The position numbers and the translations under genes were made by a program. From Chloroflexota bacterium (GTDB lineage Bacteria; Chloroflexota; Anaerolineae; JAAEKA01), in contig JAYELL010000114.1 in assembly GCA_034717495.1 (NCBI GenBank), positions 1 to 61,125 of the forward strand: DNA of 61,125 nt, read 5' to 3'. Positions 44,866 through 53,826 of the stretch are shown piece by piece. The notes under the pieces are model-generated. The model was not told the DNA's origin, did no database searches, and worked only from the letters and a program-made list of their open reading frames with translations. The number at the start of each line of letters is the position of its first letter. Positions within the stretch are counted from its first letter, which is position 1.

Positions 44866-45057
44866 TTAGCTACTAAACCAGCCACTAATGTTGGTGCTGA
44901 AGTTGCCAAATACGGTGCTGAGATTGGTGCCGACGGCGACCACCGCCAGCAATACAACCATGGCAATCAGCCCCAACAGAATGGCATACTCGGCCAGGTC
45001 CTGGCCCTCTTCATCGGAAAAGATCGAGGTAAGGTAAGTGAACAGATACTGTAACAT
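44866..45057 (-). CDS. flp: Flp-type pilin
   Basis: 63 residues. ATG at 45057 has GGAGGA about nine bases upstream. The signature EEGQDLAEYAILLGLIAM gives a prepilin cleavage site just after a short leader, Glu at +5 and the Flp box with a Tyr. One hydrophobic helix and a short Ser/Asn/Gly-rich tail (FSTNISGWFSS) follow. It is the major subunit of the Tad pilus, cleaved by the A24 peptidase at 31170. It is the first gene of the minus-strand Tad locus. Confidence 0.95.
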   Translation of the reverse strand: MLQYLFTYLTSIFSDEEGQDLAEYAILLGLIAMVVLLAVVAVGTNLSTVFGNFSTNISGWFSS

Positions 45058-45216
45058 GGTTTGGGTCCTCCGTGGTTGAAATGGATTGCCGCCCGCTGTT
45101 CAGGCAGCATGTTGGTTGAGATAGTGGAACACAGGTCCCGCTCTCCTGGTGAGGTTACCAGCCTCTCGTTGGTTCTTGCGGTGGTACCAACAAATAGTGG
45201 ATTTTTCCGCGTCTTA

Positions 45217-45225
45217 ATTATAGCA
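45217..45225 (-). promoter_or_regulatory. Extended -10 promoter of the Tad locus
   Basis: On the minus strand TGCTATAAT (45225-45217) fits TGnTATAAT. No good -35 is visible. It is about 160 bases before the pilin ATG. Confidence 0.55.
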
Positions 45226-45295
45226 CCAAAACTCTCCGCACGACGGCGCCAGTTCTTAGAACATCCTTAGAAGGTCGATAAAACTGCAGCGGCGC

Positions 45296-45324
45296 TTGTC
45301 AAATTGTCTGCTTCAGGCTAATAT
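45296..45324 (+). promoter_or_regulatory. Candidate sigma-70 promoter of the GT-C operon
   Basis: TTGTCA (45296-45301), 17-base spacer, TAATAT (45319-45324). Spacing is ideal; the -10 matches the consensus only partly. Confidence 0.45.
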
Positions 45325-45340
45325 AACTGGAGTTACGCAG
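45323..45340 (+). repeat. 18-base element, copy 2
   Basis: ATAACTGGAGTTACGCAG, identical to the minus strand at 16694-16711. It overlaps the end of the candidate -10 and would cover the start of transcription. Confidence 0.7.
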
Positions 45341-45394
45341 GTAACGGTCGGTGGTCAGCAGTCGGCGTAACATCAATTTCTAATACGCGTTGTC

Positions 45395-46972
45395 ATGCAA
45401 AAGCAAGTTTTTCGCCCGCGAAACTGGATAGCTGGCCTGCGTATCGAGCATGTGTGGGCACTATCGGTGCTCTTTGTGATTTTCTTTTTTGCCAGTACCC
45501 ATCCTCTGCGTCCCCACGACTTCTGGTGGCATCTGCGAGCTGGCCAGGTGATTGCAGCGACCGGGGCAATCCCGACTGTCGACCAGTTTTCATACACCAT
45601 GGCCGGAACACCCTACGACAACTTCGCGGCCTTCTGGCTGGTGGAACTGGCGTTTTTCGGCCTCTACTCCCTCGGTGGGCCGGCTTCAGTCATCTTCTCC
45701 AACGCTGTTGTCATCACGGCGGCGTGTGCCGTACTACTGGTCCTATGTTGGCAGGTATCTGGCAATTGGCGGGCTGCGGCCGCCGGCACCTTTTTTGCTG
45801 CCCTGCTGGGCTATAACGACTGGAATGTGCGGCCCCAGGATGCGGCCTTTCTGTTGGGGGCAATATTCCTCTGGGCCATCTACGCGTACCGCCGTCAGCC
45901 GCGAAGCTGGCTGTTGGCGGTCTTTCCGATGACGATGCTTCTCTGGGCCAATAGCCATGGCTCGTTCACGGTGGGATTTCTGATGCTGGGAATCTGGCTG
46001 GCCAATGCGGTCGGACAGGCACTATACCGGCGAGTTGCCTCCGGGGAATGGATTTCGGCCCGCCAGGTGGTCCCACCGGCGGCAGCGTTGGGGCTCTCGG
46101 CGATGGCGGCGCTGGTCAACCCCAGGGGAGCGGGCCTGATCAGCTATGTGGGATCTCTGGCAGCCAATCCTGCAGTGCAGAAGCTGGCGACCGAGTGGGC
46201 GGCGCCCTCGTTCGGTACGGTGTCAGGTACGATCTTCTTTCTCGGGTTGTTATTGGTTGTGGTATTGTTAGTGGTCTCGCCGCTGCGTCCAGGTCTTTTT
46301 GAGGTACTCACTCTGCTGCTATTTGCCGGCCTGGCGCTGCGCACTTCGCGCGGCATTTCGTGGTTTGGCCTGGCGCTGGCGCCGATCGTGTCCAGGCATC
46401 TGGTGGCGGCCGCCAACCGGGTTGGGTCGATGCCAGACAGGAGAGTACCAGAAGGCTCGGTTCGGGAGGGGGATGGCCGCCAATATCCAGTCCTCAACTA
46501 TCTCATCGCTGCAGGCCTGGTTGTTGGCATGGTGTTTTCCACCCCCTGGTTGAAGGATCGATTGCCCTTGCCGGCGTTTCGTCGCAACTTGATCTCCGAC
46601 GAGACTCCGGTAGTTGCCACCGACTTCATGAAACAACAGCAGCTACCGGGTAAACTGTTTCACGAGATGGGCTTTGGCAGCTATCTGATCTGGGCTGCCT
46701 ATCCCGACTACCAGGTCTTTGTGGATCCCAGGATTGAGCTTTACCCCCTGTCCCTATGGCAGGAATACCAGTCGCTCTCGGCCGCCGAGGGCGACTGGCA
46801 GCAACGGCTGGTGGACATGGGAGTCAACACCCTGATGCTTGGCCCGAAAAATCAACGAGGGTTGGTCGAGGCTGCCAGGCAATCCCCGAATTGGCGTCAG
46901 GTTTACACGGATCCGGCCGCTGTGATATTTATCCGTACCGGTGGTCCGCCAACGGCAGAGGGAACGCCGTGA
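45395..46972 (+). CDS. Polytopic membrane protein, GT-C-like (paralog 1)
   Basis: 525 residues with about 10-12 membrane segments. After the first segment comes HDFWWHLRAGQVIAATGAIP, followed by DQFSYTMAGTPYDN, a conserved Asp-Trp-Trp-His motif. The C-terminal extracytoplasmic domain has GFGSYLIWAAYPDYQVFVDPRIE-like strands (shortened). The next gene shares both blocks. The topology and first loop with an acidic residue are those of GT-C glycosyltransferases, but the donor and acceptor are unknown. It is first of five co-directional genes. Confidence 0.65.
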   Translation: MQKQVFRPRNWIAGLRIEHVWALSVLFVIFFFASTHPLRPHDFWWHLRAGQVIAATGAIPTVDQFSYTMAGTPYDNFAAFWLVELAFFGLYSLGGPASVIFSNAVVITAACAVLLVLCWQVSGNWRAAAAGTFFAALLGYNDWNVRPQDAAFLLGAIFLWAIYAYRRQPRSWLLAVFPMTMLLWANSHGSFTVGFLMLGIWLANAVGQALYRRVASGEWISARQVVPPAAALGLSAMAALVNPRGAGLISYVGSLAANPAVQKLATEWAAPSFGTVSGTIFFLGLLLVVVLLVVSPLRPGLFEVLTLLLFAGLALRTSRGISWFGLALAPIVSRHLVAAANRVGSMPDRRVPEGSVREGDGRQYPVLNYLIAAGLVVGMVFSTPWLKDRLPLPAFRRNLISDETPVVATDFMKQQQLPGKLFHEMGFGSYLIWAAYPDYQVFVDPRIELYPLSLWQEYQSLSAAEGDWQQRLVDMGVNTLMLGPKNQRGLVEAARQSPNWRQVYTDPAAVIFIRTGGPPTAEGTP

Positions 46973-47000
46973 TGTCCGTACGTGTAACGAGAGGTGGATC

Positions 47001-48506
47001 GTGACAGAACATACAGTCGATTCTGGATCAGCCGATATTCTGCCGGTTCGCAGGGCCTGGGGCCGTACAATTCTGTTGTTGGTCCCTCTCATGATCCTGG
47101 TGGCGGGCTCCTACTTTTTCCGCAACACTGATCCTGACTACTGGTGGCACGTGCGTACCGGCCAGATGATCGTCGAGACGGGCATGTTGCCTCGCCAGGA
47201 TATTTTTTCCTATACCACGGCCGGTCGGCCCTGGATTACCCATGAGTGGCTGAGCCAGGTAGTGTTTTTTCTCGTGCAACGGGGTGCAGGCTACCGGGCC
47301 AACGTGTTACTTTTCGGCTTACTGGGTTGTCTGAGCCTGCTAGCGGTCTACGCCGCTTGCCGTCTGCGTGGGCTTGGCGAACTGGGAGCCAGCCTATTGG
47401 CCTTGACTGCTATCATGGTCGGCTTCGCATCGGCCAACGTGCGCCCGCAGATGGTAACGGCACTTCTGGTGGCGGTCACGGTCCTTATTCTTAGCTACGC
47501 CAAGCTCGAAGGAAAGCTGCGCTCACTCTGGATCCTGCCCGTGTTGTTCGTGGCCTGGGTCAACTTCCACGGTGGCTATGTGATCGGCCTGGTGTTGCTA
47601 TGGCTGGCCGTGGTCGGTGAAACTTTGACCAGCCGCCGTAGAGATGTCTCGATCCCGTTACGGATCCTGTTGCCGGTCGCGCTGCTCAGCACCGTGGCCG
47701 TGCTGCTCAATCCTCATGGCTTGGAAGCCCTCCTATATCCGTTTTCTTACGCGGGCACAGAAAACGCATCCATGCGTTTCATCATGGAGTGGCAATCGCC
47801 CGACTTCCACGTTCCAGGATTCTTGGGCTTCGCCATTGTTCTACTTGTAACTACGGTCGTCGGGCTGGGGGGTAAACCCCTGGGACTGACGGAAGTGCTC
47901 TGGTCGCTGCTGCTGGGCTTCCTGGCACTGCGTTCGGTGCGTCATGTTCCGCTCTACGCAATCGCGGTGATGCCCTTGTTGGGTGCCCGACTATTGACCT
48001 GGCTTCCAGTGTTAGGGCAGCAGCTGGCAACATGGCGCCGAACAATGCCTTTGCTGGTGCTATGGTTGCTCTTGCCCATCACATTGCTGTGGGCATTTGT
48101 CAGGATTAATCAGGGCGAGTTGAACCTGCAAACAGGACAGCAACCAAGCACAGTTAGCTATCCCTCGGAGGGTGTCGCATATCTGCGCAACAACGATCTT
48201 CCCGGTAACTTGCTCAACGAGTATGCCTGGGGCGGCTACCTGATCTATGAGCTGTTTCCTGAGCGTCTTGTTTTCATTGACGGCCGGGCCGATGTCTACG
48301 GAGACGCCTTTATGGATCGTTATGGCGAGGTAGCCGGGGTGCGTCCCGGCTGGCGTCAGGTGTTGGAGGATTACGACATTCAGGTGGTCCTTCTTCCCCA
48401 AGATAGCCCGGCCGCCGTACTGTTTCAAAGCGCAAGAGAATGGGAGCAGGTTTTCGAAGGCGAGGAGGAAGTGATATTTGTCCGCGAAATCCCCAATCAG
48501 GAATAG
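47001..48506 (+). CDS. Polytopic membrane protein, GT-C-like (paralog 2)
   Basis: GTG at 47001 follows GAGAGGTGG (501 residues); an upstream frame would overlap the previous gene. DPDYWWHVRTGQMIVETG and DIFSYTTAGRPWITHEW correspond closely to paralog 1. The C-terminus has LLNEYAWGGYLIYELFPE and a RLVFIDGRADVYGD block, similar to the same domain in the first. The pair probably arose by duplication. It may act in the same glycan pathway; specificity is unknown. Confidence 0.65.
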   Translation: MTEHTVDSGSADILPVRRAWGRTILLLVPLMILVAGSYFFRNTDPDYWWHVRTGQMIVETGMLPRQDIFSYTTAGRPWITHEWLSQVVFFLVQRGAGYRANVLLFGLLGCLSLLAVYAACRLRGLGELGASLLALTAIMVGFASANVRPQMVTALLVAVTVLILSYAKLEGKLRSLWILPVLFVAWVNFHGGYVIGLVLLWLAVVGETLTSRRRDVSIPLRILLPVALLSTVAVLLNPHGLEALLYPFSYAGTENASMRFIMEWQSPDFHVPGFLGFAIVLLVTTVVGLGGKPLGLTEVLWSLLLGFLALRSVRHVPLYAIAVMPLLGARLLTWLPVLGQQLATWRRTMPLLVLWLLLPITLLWAFVRINQGELNLQTGQQPSTVSYPSEGVAYLRNNDLPGNLLNEYAWGGYLIYELFPERLVFIDGRADVYGDAFMDRYGEVAGVRPGWRQVLEDYDIQVVLLPQDSPAAVLFQSAREWEQVFEGEEEVIFVREIPNQE

Positions 48507-49920
48507 TCAGGCATGGTTGCTGGCGCTGTTGGCCGGTTTGGGTCTGGCGTTGACAGTGCTCTTCGTGTTGTATATTCTGCTTTTCATCAACTATCCGCCT
48601 GGTTACGACTCTCCCTATGGCCTGAACTTACAATCGATCACGTTGTTTGGCGATTTGTGGTCGTATCCCAGGTTGGCGATCAGCCCCGAGGATTTCCGCC
48701 GTGGTGCCATATTGACCACTGTTGGCCTTTGGCTGGTCTTTCTGGTGACAGTTCCCGTAGCTCAACGCCTGGAGAAAGGTGCGCAGCGACGCCGGAGCAT
48801 CTATTTTGCGGGGGGATACTTCCTGTTTTTGAACGCCTTACTTGCTCTCTTCATGCCCCCGGTCCTGTCCTCAGATGTGAATCACTTTTCGCTCTACGGG
48901 CGCATCGTCGTTCATTACAACCTAAACCCTTACGTTGTGTCAGGAGCGGCTGTACCCGAGGATCCTTTTTCGCTGTTGACCGCATTCAACCCGACGACCA
49001 GCCGTCTCGGTCCGCTGTGGACCATTATTTCCTCAGGCCTCGTTGCACTTGGTGGCGACAGCATCTTAAAGACCGTGCTGCTGTTCAAGGTGTTCGCGGC
49101 GATGTGTAACCTCGTGGCCGGCAGCGTCGTATTCCTCCTGGCTCGTCGCCTTACGGGTGCGTTTGGCCTGGTTTCCTTCCTTCTCTATGGCTGGAATCCG
49201 CTGATATTGCTCGAAACCGCCGGCAGCGCTCACCTGGATGCAGCAATGCTCGCTCTGGCCGTTCTGGGAATCTTCATAGCTGTCCAGGGGAGCGTGCTGT
49301 TGGGATGGCTTTCCCTTCAGCTCTCAGTGGCCACAAAGCTGACCACGGCGCTGATACTTCCTCTATTCGTGGTATACTATCTCGCGAGGCAACAGACCTG
49401 GCGCGAGCGCGGCCGCTTCATTCTCGAGACAGCACTTGTTGCTATTCTCGCTTGGGGCCTGCTGGTCCTGCCTTTGACCCTGGGAAAAGCGAGCCCGGTA
49501 AGGGTAATATTTCCGGCCAGTCCAGCCGACAACCTTATGCCGAACCCGCTGTGGCTGTCATTATACGGTCGCTTCACAACAACTAGCCAGGTCTTCGACT
49601 GGACCCGATTGCAATCCAACACCCTTGATACCTTCGTGCTCACTCTGAGCCTGGCGTTTCTTGGGCTGTTGATTGTCGTGATAATCATGGCAATCAAAAA
49701 TCAGTACGACTGGCCACATCTAATATGGTGGTGGGGCGTACTTACGTTCCTTTACCTTTTTGTTGTGCACGGTGGCAGCTTTCCCTGGTACATGATTGTG
49801 CCTTTTGCCGCGACCAGTATCTCGTGGCCGGCGGGCCGCACCCACTTCTTCTGGGGCTTCTGTGTATTGTTATCGGTTGTATCTATGCTCATCTACGGCG
49901 TATTGCGGACAGCCACATGA
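48478..49920 (+). CDS. GT-C glycosyltransferase-like protein (MptB/GT87-like)
   Basis: TTG start at 48478 with GGAGGAA at 48464-48470 and seven-base spacing; it overlaps the previous gene by 29 bases. 480 residues, about 12 membrane segments. The loop LSSDVNHFSLYGRIVVHYNLNPYVV and a downstream RLGPLW match polyprenol-phosphate-mannose-dependent mannosyltransferases (MptA/MptB style: an Asp pair, then a GxNPY motif and a GPLW). It most likely elongates a lipid- or polysaccharide-linked mannan-like glycan from the outer face. Confidence 0.7.
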   Translation: MSAKSPIRNSQAWLLALLAGLGLALTVLFVLYILLFINYPPGYDSPYGLNLQSITLFGDLWSYPRLAISPEDFRRGAILTTVGLWLVFLVTVPVAQRLEKGAQRRRSIYFAGGYFLFLNALLALFMPPVLSSDVNHFSLYGRIVVHYNLNPYVVSGAAVPEDPFSLLTAFNPTTSRLGPLWTIISSGLVALGGDSILKTVLLFKVFAAMCNLVAGSVVFLLARRLTGAFGLVSFLLYGWNPLILLETAGSAHLDAAMLALAVLGIFIAVQGSVLLGWLSLQLSVATKLTTALILPLFVVYYLARQQTWRERGRFILETALVAILAWGLLVLPLTLGKASPVRVIFPASPADNLMPNPLWLSLYGRFTTTSQVFDWTRLQSNTLDTFVLTLSLAFLGLLIVVIIMAIKNQYDWPHLIWWWGVLTFLYLFVVHGGSFPWYMIVPFAATSISWPAGRTHFFWGFCVLLSVVSMLIYGVLRTAT

Positions 49921-49933
49921 CAGGAAAAAACCT

Positions 49934-51409
49934 GTGTCACCCAAACACCGTCTGTGGATTGACAGAATCGGGCTGCTTTTCATTCTGACCATCCTTGCGA
50001 TTACCTTTTTGCGCACGAATCAATATTGGGCAAGGATGCTCCGCCATCCCTATTCAGTGGACTATGGAGAGGGCCCTCTTCTCCACCAGGCTCGCGTGTT
50101 ACTGTCCGGCAATACGATCTACCCAGTAGGATGGACCGATTATCCGTATACCGTCTCCAATTACCCCCCCTTATACATCACTGCCCTGGCAATGAGTAGT
50201 ACCATGTTCAAATCGGAATTGATGGCTGGCCGCGTTGTTACGCTTTCCGCAGCTATCGCTTCGGTCGTGTTCATAGGGTTGATAATCCATTCGCTGACCC
50301 AGGATCTCGGCGCAAGTGTAATCGCTGCCTTGATTTTTGCTGCGTCTCCGATTTTTGTAAGGTGGGCAACTCTTATTCGGGTAGACATGCTGGCTCTGGC
50401 TCTAAGCCTGCTGGCAATACTCATAGCCGTGAGATTCTGGTCAACAACTTGGTCGCCGTGGTTAGTTACTTTGCTTGTAACCGCAGCATTTCTTACACGT
50501 CAGACCACGCTGCTTGCTGCCACTGTGGCAGTGTTCGTTTGGTTTCTTTCCCACGATGGCAAAAAAGCCCGCGCCTTCCTGTTGATCGGCGGGATATCTG
50601 TTCTGGGAGTATTCACGGGGCTAAACCTAGTCACCAGGGGCGGTTTCTTTTTGCATACCATTGTGGCGAACATGAACGACTATTCTCTTGGACGAGTGTT
50701 GCCCATGTTCACCATATTTGCACTTACAATGCCAATACTTATCGCAATTGCCTTGAGCGAAATCGGTGGCGCCGTGATTGCAAAGCGACCTGTCATGATG
50801 TTACCGGCCTCATACGCTGTTGCAGCAATAGGCGTTGGCTTGGCAGCTGGAAAAATCGGCGCAGGATACAATTATTTCCTGGAACTGTCCGTTGTACTCG
50901 CTCTATTCTGTGGAACTGTATTAGCTCGCTGGCGGGCATCTGGGCAAAAAACCCTTCCGGCTTTGTATCTATTGTTGGCCGTACAGAGCGTGATTCTCGT
51001 TTCCACAAACTACACATTGTTTTATTCGACCGGTCTTGATGATTCGGCCAGAATCCAACTGGACAAGCTTGCGGGGCTTATCGAGGCCGAAACTGAACCG
51101 GTTCTGGCTGACGAGCATCTCGCAGAGGTGGTGCTTCGCCAGGGGCAGATTGTATTGCAGCCATTCGAGATGACTCAACTTTCGAGACAAGGTGTGTGGG
51201 ATCAGACCCCATTGGTCGAAGATATTCGTACAGGGAAATTCGGACTAATCCTGGTAAGTCATCCACCTTCTTCCCACAGCAGCAATGCCGCACAATCAAC
51301 TCATTGGACCCAAGAGATGTGGACAGCGATTGTTGAGGCATACGAGCCAGAAGGAATCTGGGCCGACGCCACGATTTACCGACCAATGGCAATAGATGCG
51401 CAGCAGTGA
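49934..51409 (+). CDS. GT-C/ArnT-like (GT39/GT83) membrane glycosyltransferase
   Basis: GTG at 49934 with AGGAA upstream (491 residues); a longer upstream frame is not preferred. The first loop has VDYGEGPLLHQARVLLSGN, then YPPLYITAL, the ArnT/PMT pattern of an acidic residue in the loop and a conserved Tyr-Pro-Pro. About 11-12 membrane segments follow, then a periplasmic tail. It is expected to use a polyprenyl-phosphate sugar donor. The acceptor is unknown. It starts 13 bases after the previous stop. Confidence 0.7.
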   Translation: MSPKHRLWIDRIGLLFILTILAITFLRTNQYWARMLRHPYSVDYGEGPLLHQARVLLSGNTIYPVGWTDYPYTVSNYPPLYITALAMSSTMFKSELMAGRVVTLSAAIASVVFIGLIIHSLTQDLGASVIAALIFAASPIFVRWATLIRVDMLALALSLLAILIAVRFWSTTWSPWLVTLLVTAAFLTRQTTLLAATVAVFVWFLSHDGKKARAFLLIGGISVLGVFTGLNLVTRGGFFLHTIVANMNDYSLGRVLPMFTIFALTMPILIAIALSEIGGAVIAKRPVMMLPASYAVAAIGVGLAAGKIGAGYNYFLELSVVLALFCGTVLARWRASGQKTLPALYLLLAVQSVILVSTNYTLFYSTGLDDSARIQLDKLAGLIEAETEPVLADEHLAEVVLRQGQIVLQPFEMTQLSRQGVWDQTPLVEDIRTGKFGLILVSHPPSSHSSNAAQSTHWTQEMWTAIVEAYEPEGIWADATIYRPMAIDAQQ

Positions 51410-51441
51410 TAGTCAAAAATATTGGTGAGGTCACGGCGATC

Positions 51442-52644
51442 ATGCTGAAACTGTTCACGCGTAGATCTTCAATTCGTCGCACGCTTATTTTTGGTCTCCT
51501 CGTCGGTGTGCTGATTACTCTCGCCTGGCGCGCAGATACATTCATGTCTTCCAACCTGTTACAGGTGGATGACTACGTGGAATACTGGGCAGCCGGCTAC
51601 CTGAACATGACCGGGGGCAACCCTTTTGCGCCGGACGAGCTGCTCCCAGTACAGCTAGAAATCGGCCGGCACGAGGGGGTACCGGTGATGATGTGGAATC
51701 CTCCCTTTACGCTCGCCATCGCCATGCCGCTGGCTCTGTTGTCCTATCCAAGCAGTCGCTTTCTCTGGTTCCTACTGCAGATGTTTGTAATAGCGCTGTC
51801 GGCAAGCTGGCTGTGGCACGCGTTCGACGGTCCCCCGCGCAACTACTGGCTCGCCTGGTTGATCGCGTTCACATTCTATCCAACGTTTGCCTTGCTACAG
51901 ACTGGCCAGATCGGCGGCCTGTTGCTTCTGGGAGTGGCCGGATTCCTTTTTTTTGAAGGGAGACGACGACCTTGGGTTGCGGGCATGTTTGCTTCTTTGA
52001 CCGCAATCAAACCGCACTTACTTTACTTATTCTGGATAGCTCTCGTGCTGTGGACCATATCACACCGACGGTGGAGGGTGCTTGCCGGCGCGGCTACAAC
52101 CTTGCTTGGGGGATTGATGATTGCTTCTATTGTCAACCCTCCGGTGATCCTGCAATACCTGCACGCGGCCACGAGTTATCCACCGAACGACTGGGCCACG
52201 CCTACACTGGGCGGTTTCCTCCGCTGGGTGTTTGGCGCTCGATACACCGTCCTGCAAATCCTGCCCGTGTCACTGGGCTTTGCGTGGCTGGCCGTTCGCT
52301 GGTGGCATGATGGTAGTCAATGGCGTTGGATTGAACAAATGCCGGCAGTCGTGTTAGTGTCGGTGTTGACCGCGGCCTACGGCTGGTCCTCGGACAAGAT
52401 CGTGTTGCTTGTGATACTGATTCCTCTTGCCATCTGGTTGGTCACCAATCCTCCGCCTCGGATAGCTGTCCTGTTGATATCGGCATCATACCTGATGATC
52501 AACCTGCTAGCATTGGTCCGCCACGGTGGAAACAACGATTTTGAGTATGTCTGGTTCGGGCCAGCTCTCTTGCTGTGGTACCTATGCGTAGAGTGGTATC
52601 GATCCCGCCGAGAAAAGGGGCAAGTGAAGGTAAAAACCGTGTGA
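51442..52644 (+). CDS. GT87-like (DUF2029) membrane glycosyltransferase
   Basis: ATG at 51442 has GTGAGG ten bases upstream (400 residues); a GTG at 51406 overlaps the previous stop and also remains possible. The first loop YVEYWAAGYLNMTGGNPF is the GT87 pattern (D/E, 'yw.aa..l..G.nPf'). Later LLQTGQIGGLLLLGVAGF and AIKPHLLYLFW match the family (Q-x-n-x-lll; Kp). About 9-10 membrane segments. GT87 enzymes transfer mannose or related sugars from polyprenyl-phosphate donors. It is last in the five-gene operon; a 153-base gap follows. Confidence 0.75.
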   Translation: MLKLFTRRSSIRRTLIFGLLVGVLITLAWRADTFMSSNLLQVDDYVEYWAAGYLNMTGGNPFAPDELLPVQLEIGRHEGVPVMMWNPPFTLAIAMPLALLSYPSSRFLWFLLQMFVIALSASWLWHAFDGPPRNYWLAWLIAFTFYPTFALLQTGQIGGLLLLGVAGFLFFEGRRRPWVAGMFASLTAIKPHLLYLFWIALVLWTISHRRWRVLAGAATTLLGGLMIASIVNPPVILQYLHAATSYPPNDWATPTLGGFLRWVFGARYTVLQILPVSLGFAWLAVRWWHDGSQWRWIEQMPAVVLVSVLTAAYGWSSDKIVLLVILIPLAIWLVTNPPPRIAVLLISASYLMINLLALVRHGGNNDFEYVWFGPALLLWYLCVEWYRSRREKGQVKVKTV

Positions 52645-52796
52645 TACTCTCCGGGGTCACGGGACTGACCACGTCAATTTTGCAACCTATTCCCTCCATC
52701 TGTGTAATTGCCAATATCATCCTCTATCGAACGGTTGGAAAGCGCTGTTGGGCTGTGGGATGCGGCAGTGCTTTCGATGCATTACTCGCCTTCGTT

Positions 52797-53813
52797 TCAC
52801 CACGCGGGAGGTCGGGCATAGGGATGCTGCAGCCTTTCGATCGAGCCGCCCACAACGTCAATCCGGTTCGGTTGCCCTATGCCTGTCAGCACAGCAAGGG
52901 AAAGATGAGGGATATCGTTGAGGTCGAAACCCATAAGCTGGGCACAAAGCCCGTCCACAGCCACGGGATCGGCCCCAACTGCTAGTAGTCCGTGGCGCAC
53001 CGGCGTGCCAAACAACGGTCCATCACCTTCCATGCCGATGATGCCGTCCACAACCGAGACCACTAGAGGAACTGCATGGAAAATGCCCAGGATACTCAGG
53101 GCGATTCCGTTGACGTGCAACATGTTCTTTGGCCATCCGTAACGCACACCGGGTACCACGCCGAACAGATTCTTTAGGCTCAAAGACACCCCCGCCCAAT
53201 GATGGGTTTTTAACTTGGGCACCGATACGATCAGGTCGGCCTCTCTTACATGGAGAGGCAGCCACAGTTCCCTCTGCTGTAGAAACCACTCACGACCCAC
53301 AGGGACAGGCCGCGGGTCATCATAGTTCAGATCCACAAAGCTGATTCCACGGTGGGCCAGCACCGCCGCCAGGCCGCTGGCTTCTGCAACGGGGGCTGCG
53401 TCGCGTCGAAAGCCAGGTCCATCGCCAACGATTACCCTGGCTGCACCCAACTCAGCCAGAAGGTCCAGGACCGCGGCGACAACCTGGGGCGCCGTGGTAG
53501 CGGGATGTCCCTCGATGTGGTCGATCAGGTTGGGCTTGACCAGCACCCTTTTGCCGGCCACGTCAGGCATGGCCGATTGGCGCCACAGGTCGCGCAGGCA
53601 GTCCAGTGTATCATCGTAGCTGGGACAGGATGCCAGGCCGACCACGGCGGGTTTCGATGAGAGTTTTTGGGTTTGCCCACGCACTAACCAGGGCACAGCT
53701 CGCGCCAGGCCTATGGGCTGGACCATTCGATCCAGCGCCACTACGCCAGCACCGGCCGTTGCAAGGGTGGCCAATCGAAGGAACGCGCGGCGGCTGAGTC
53801 TCGGTGAGGTCAT
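52797..53813 (-). CDS. Tat-exported DUF362 domain protein
   Basis: ATG at 53813 (338 residues). The N-terminus RLSRRAFLRLATLATAG is a twin-arginine signal, so the protein is exported folded, usually with a cofactor. The core has RVLVKPNLIDH, DGPGFRRDAAPV, SVPKLKTHHWAG and SLKNLFGVVPG, the DUF362 pattern of a family in which an iron-sulfur cluster is sometimes present; no CxxC cluster is visible here. It is the second gene of a pair with the toroid protein, 13 bases away. Its substrate is unknown. Confidence 0.85.
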   Translation of the reverse strand: MTSPRLSRRAFLRLATLATAGAGVVALDRMVQPIGLARAVPWLVRGQTQKLSSKPAVVGLASCPSYDDTLDCLRDLWRQSAMPDVAGKRVLVKPNLIDHIEGHPATTAPQVVAAVLDLLAELGAARVIVGDGPGFRRDAAPVAEASGLAAVLAHRGISFVDLNYDDPRPVPVGREWFLQQRELWLPLHVREADLIVSVPKLKTHHWAGVSLSLKNLFGVVPGVRYGWPKNMLHVNGIALSILGIFHAVPLVVSVVDGIIGMEGDGPLFGTPVRHGLLAVGADPVAVDGLCAQLMGFDLNDIPHLSLAVLTGIGQPNRIDVVGGSIERLQHPYARPPAW

Positions 53814-53826
53814 TGTTGGCCAGCGG

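Larger units (their letters stand above)
45058..45394. other. Divergent intergenic region between the pilin and the glycosyltransferase operon
   Basis: This 337-base stretch holds a minus-strand extended -10 promoter (45217-45225), a plus-strand promoter (45296-45324) and copy 2 of an 18-base element. Nothing else was recognised. Confidence 0.7.

Noticed and set aside
52176-52184. DnaA-box-like TTATCCACC
   Set aside because: Single copy within a glycosyltransferase gene.
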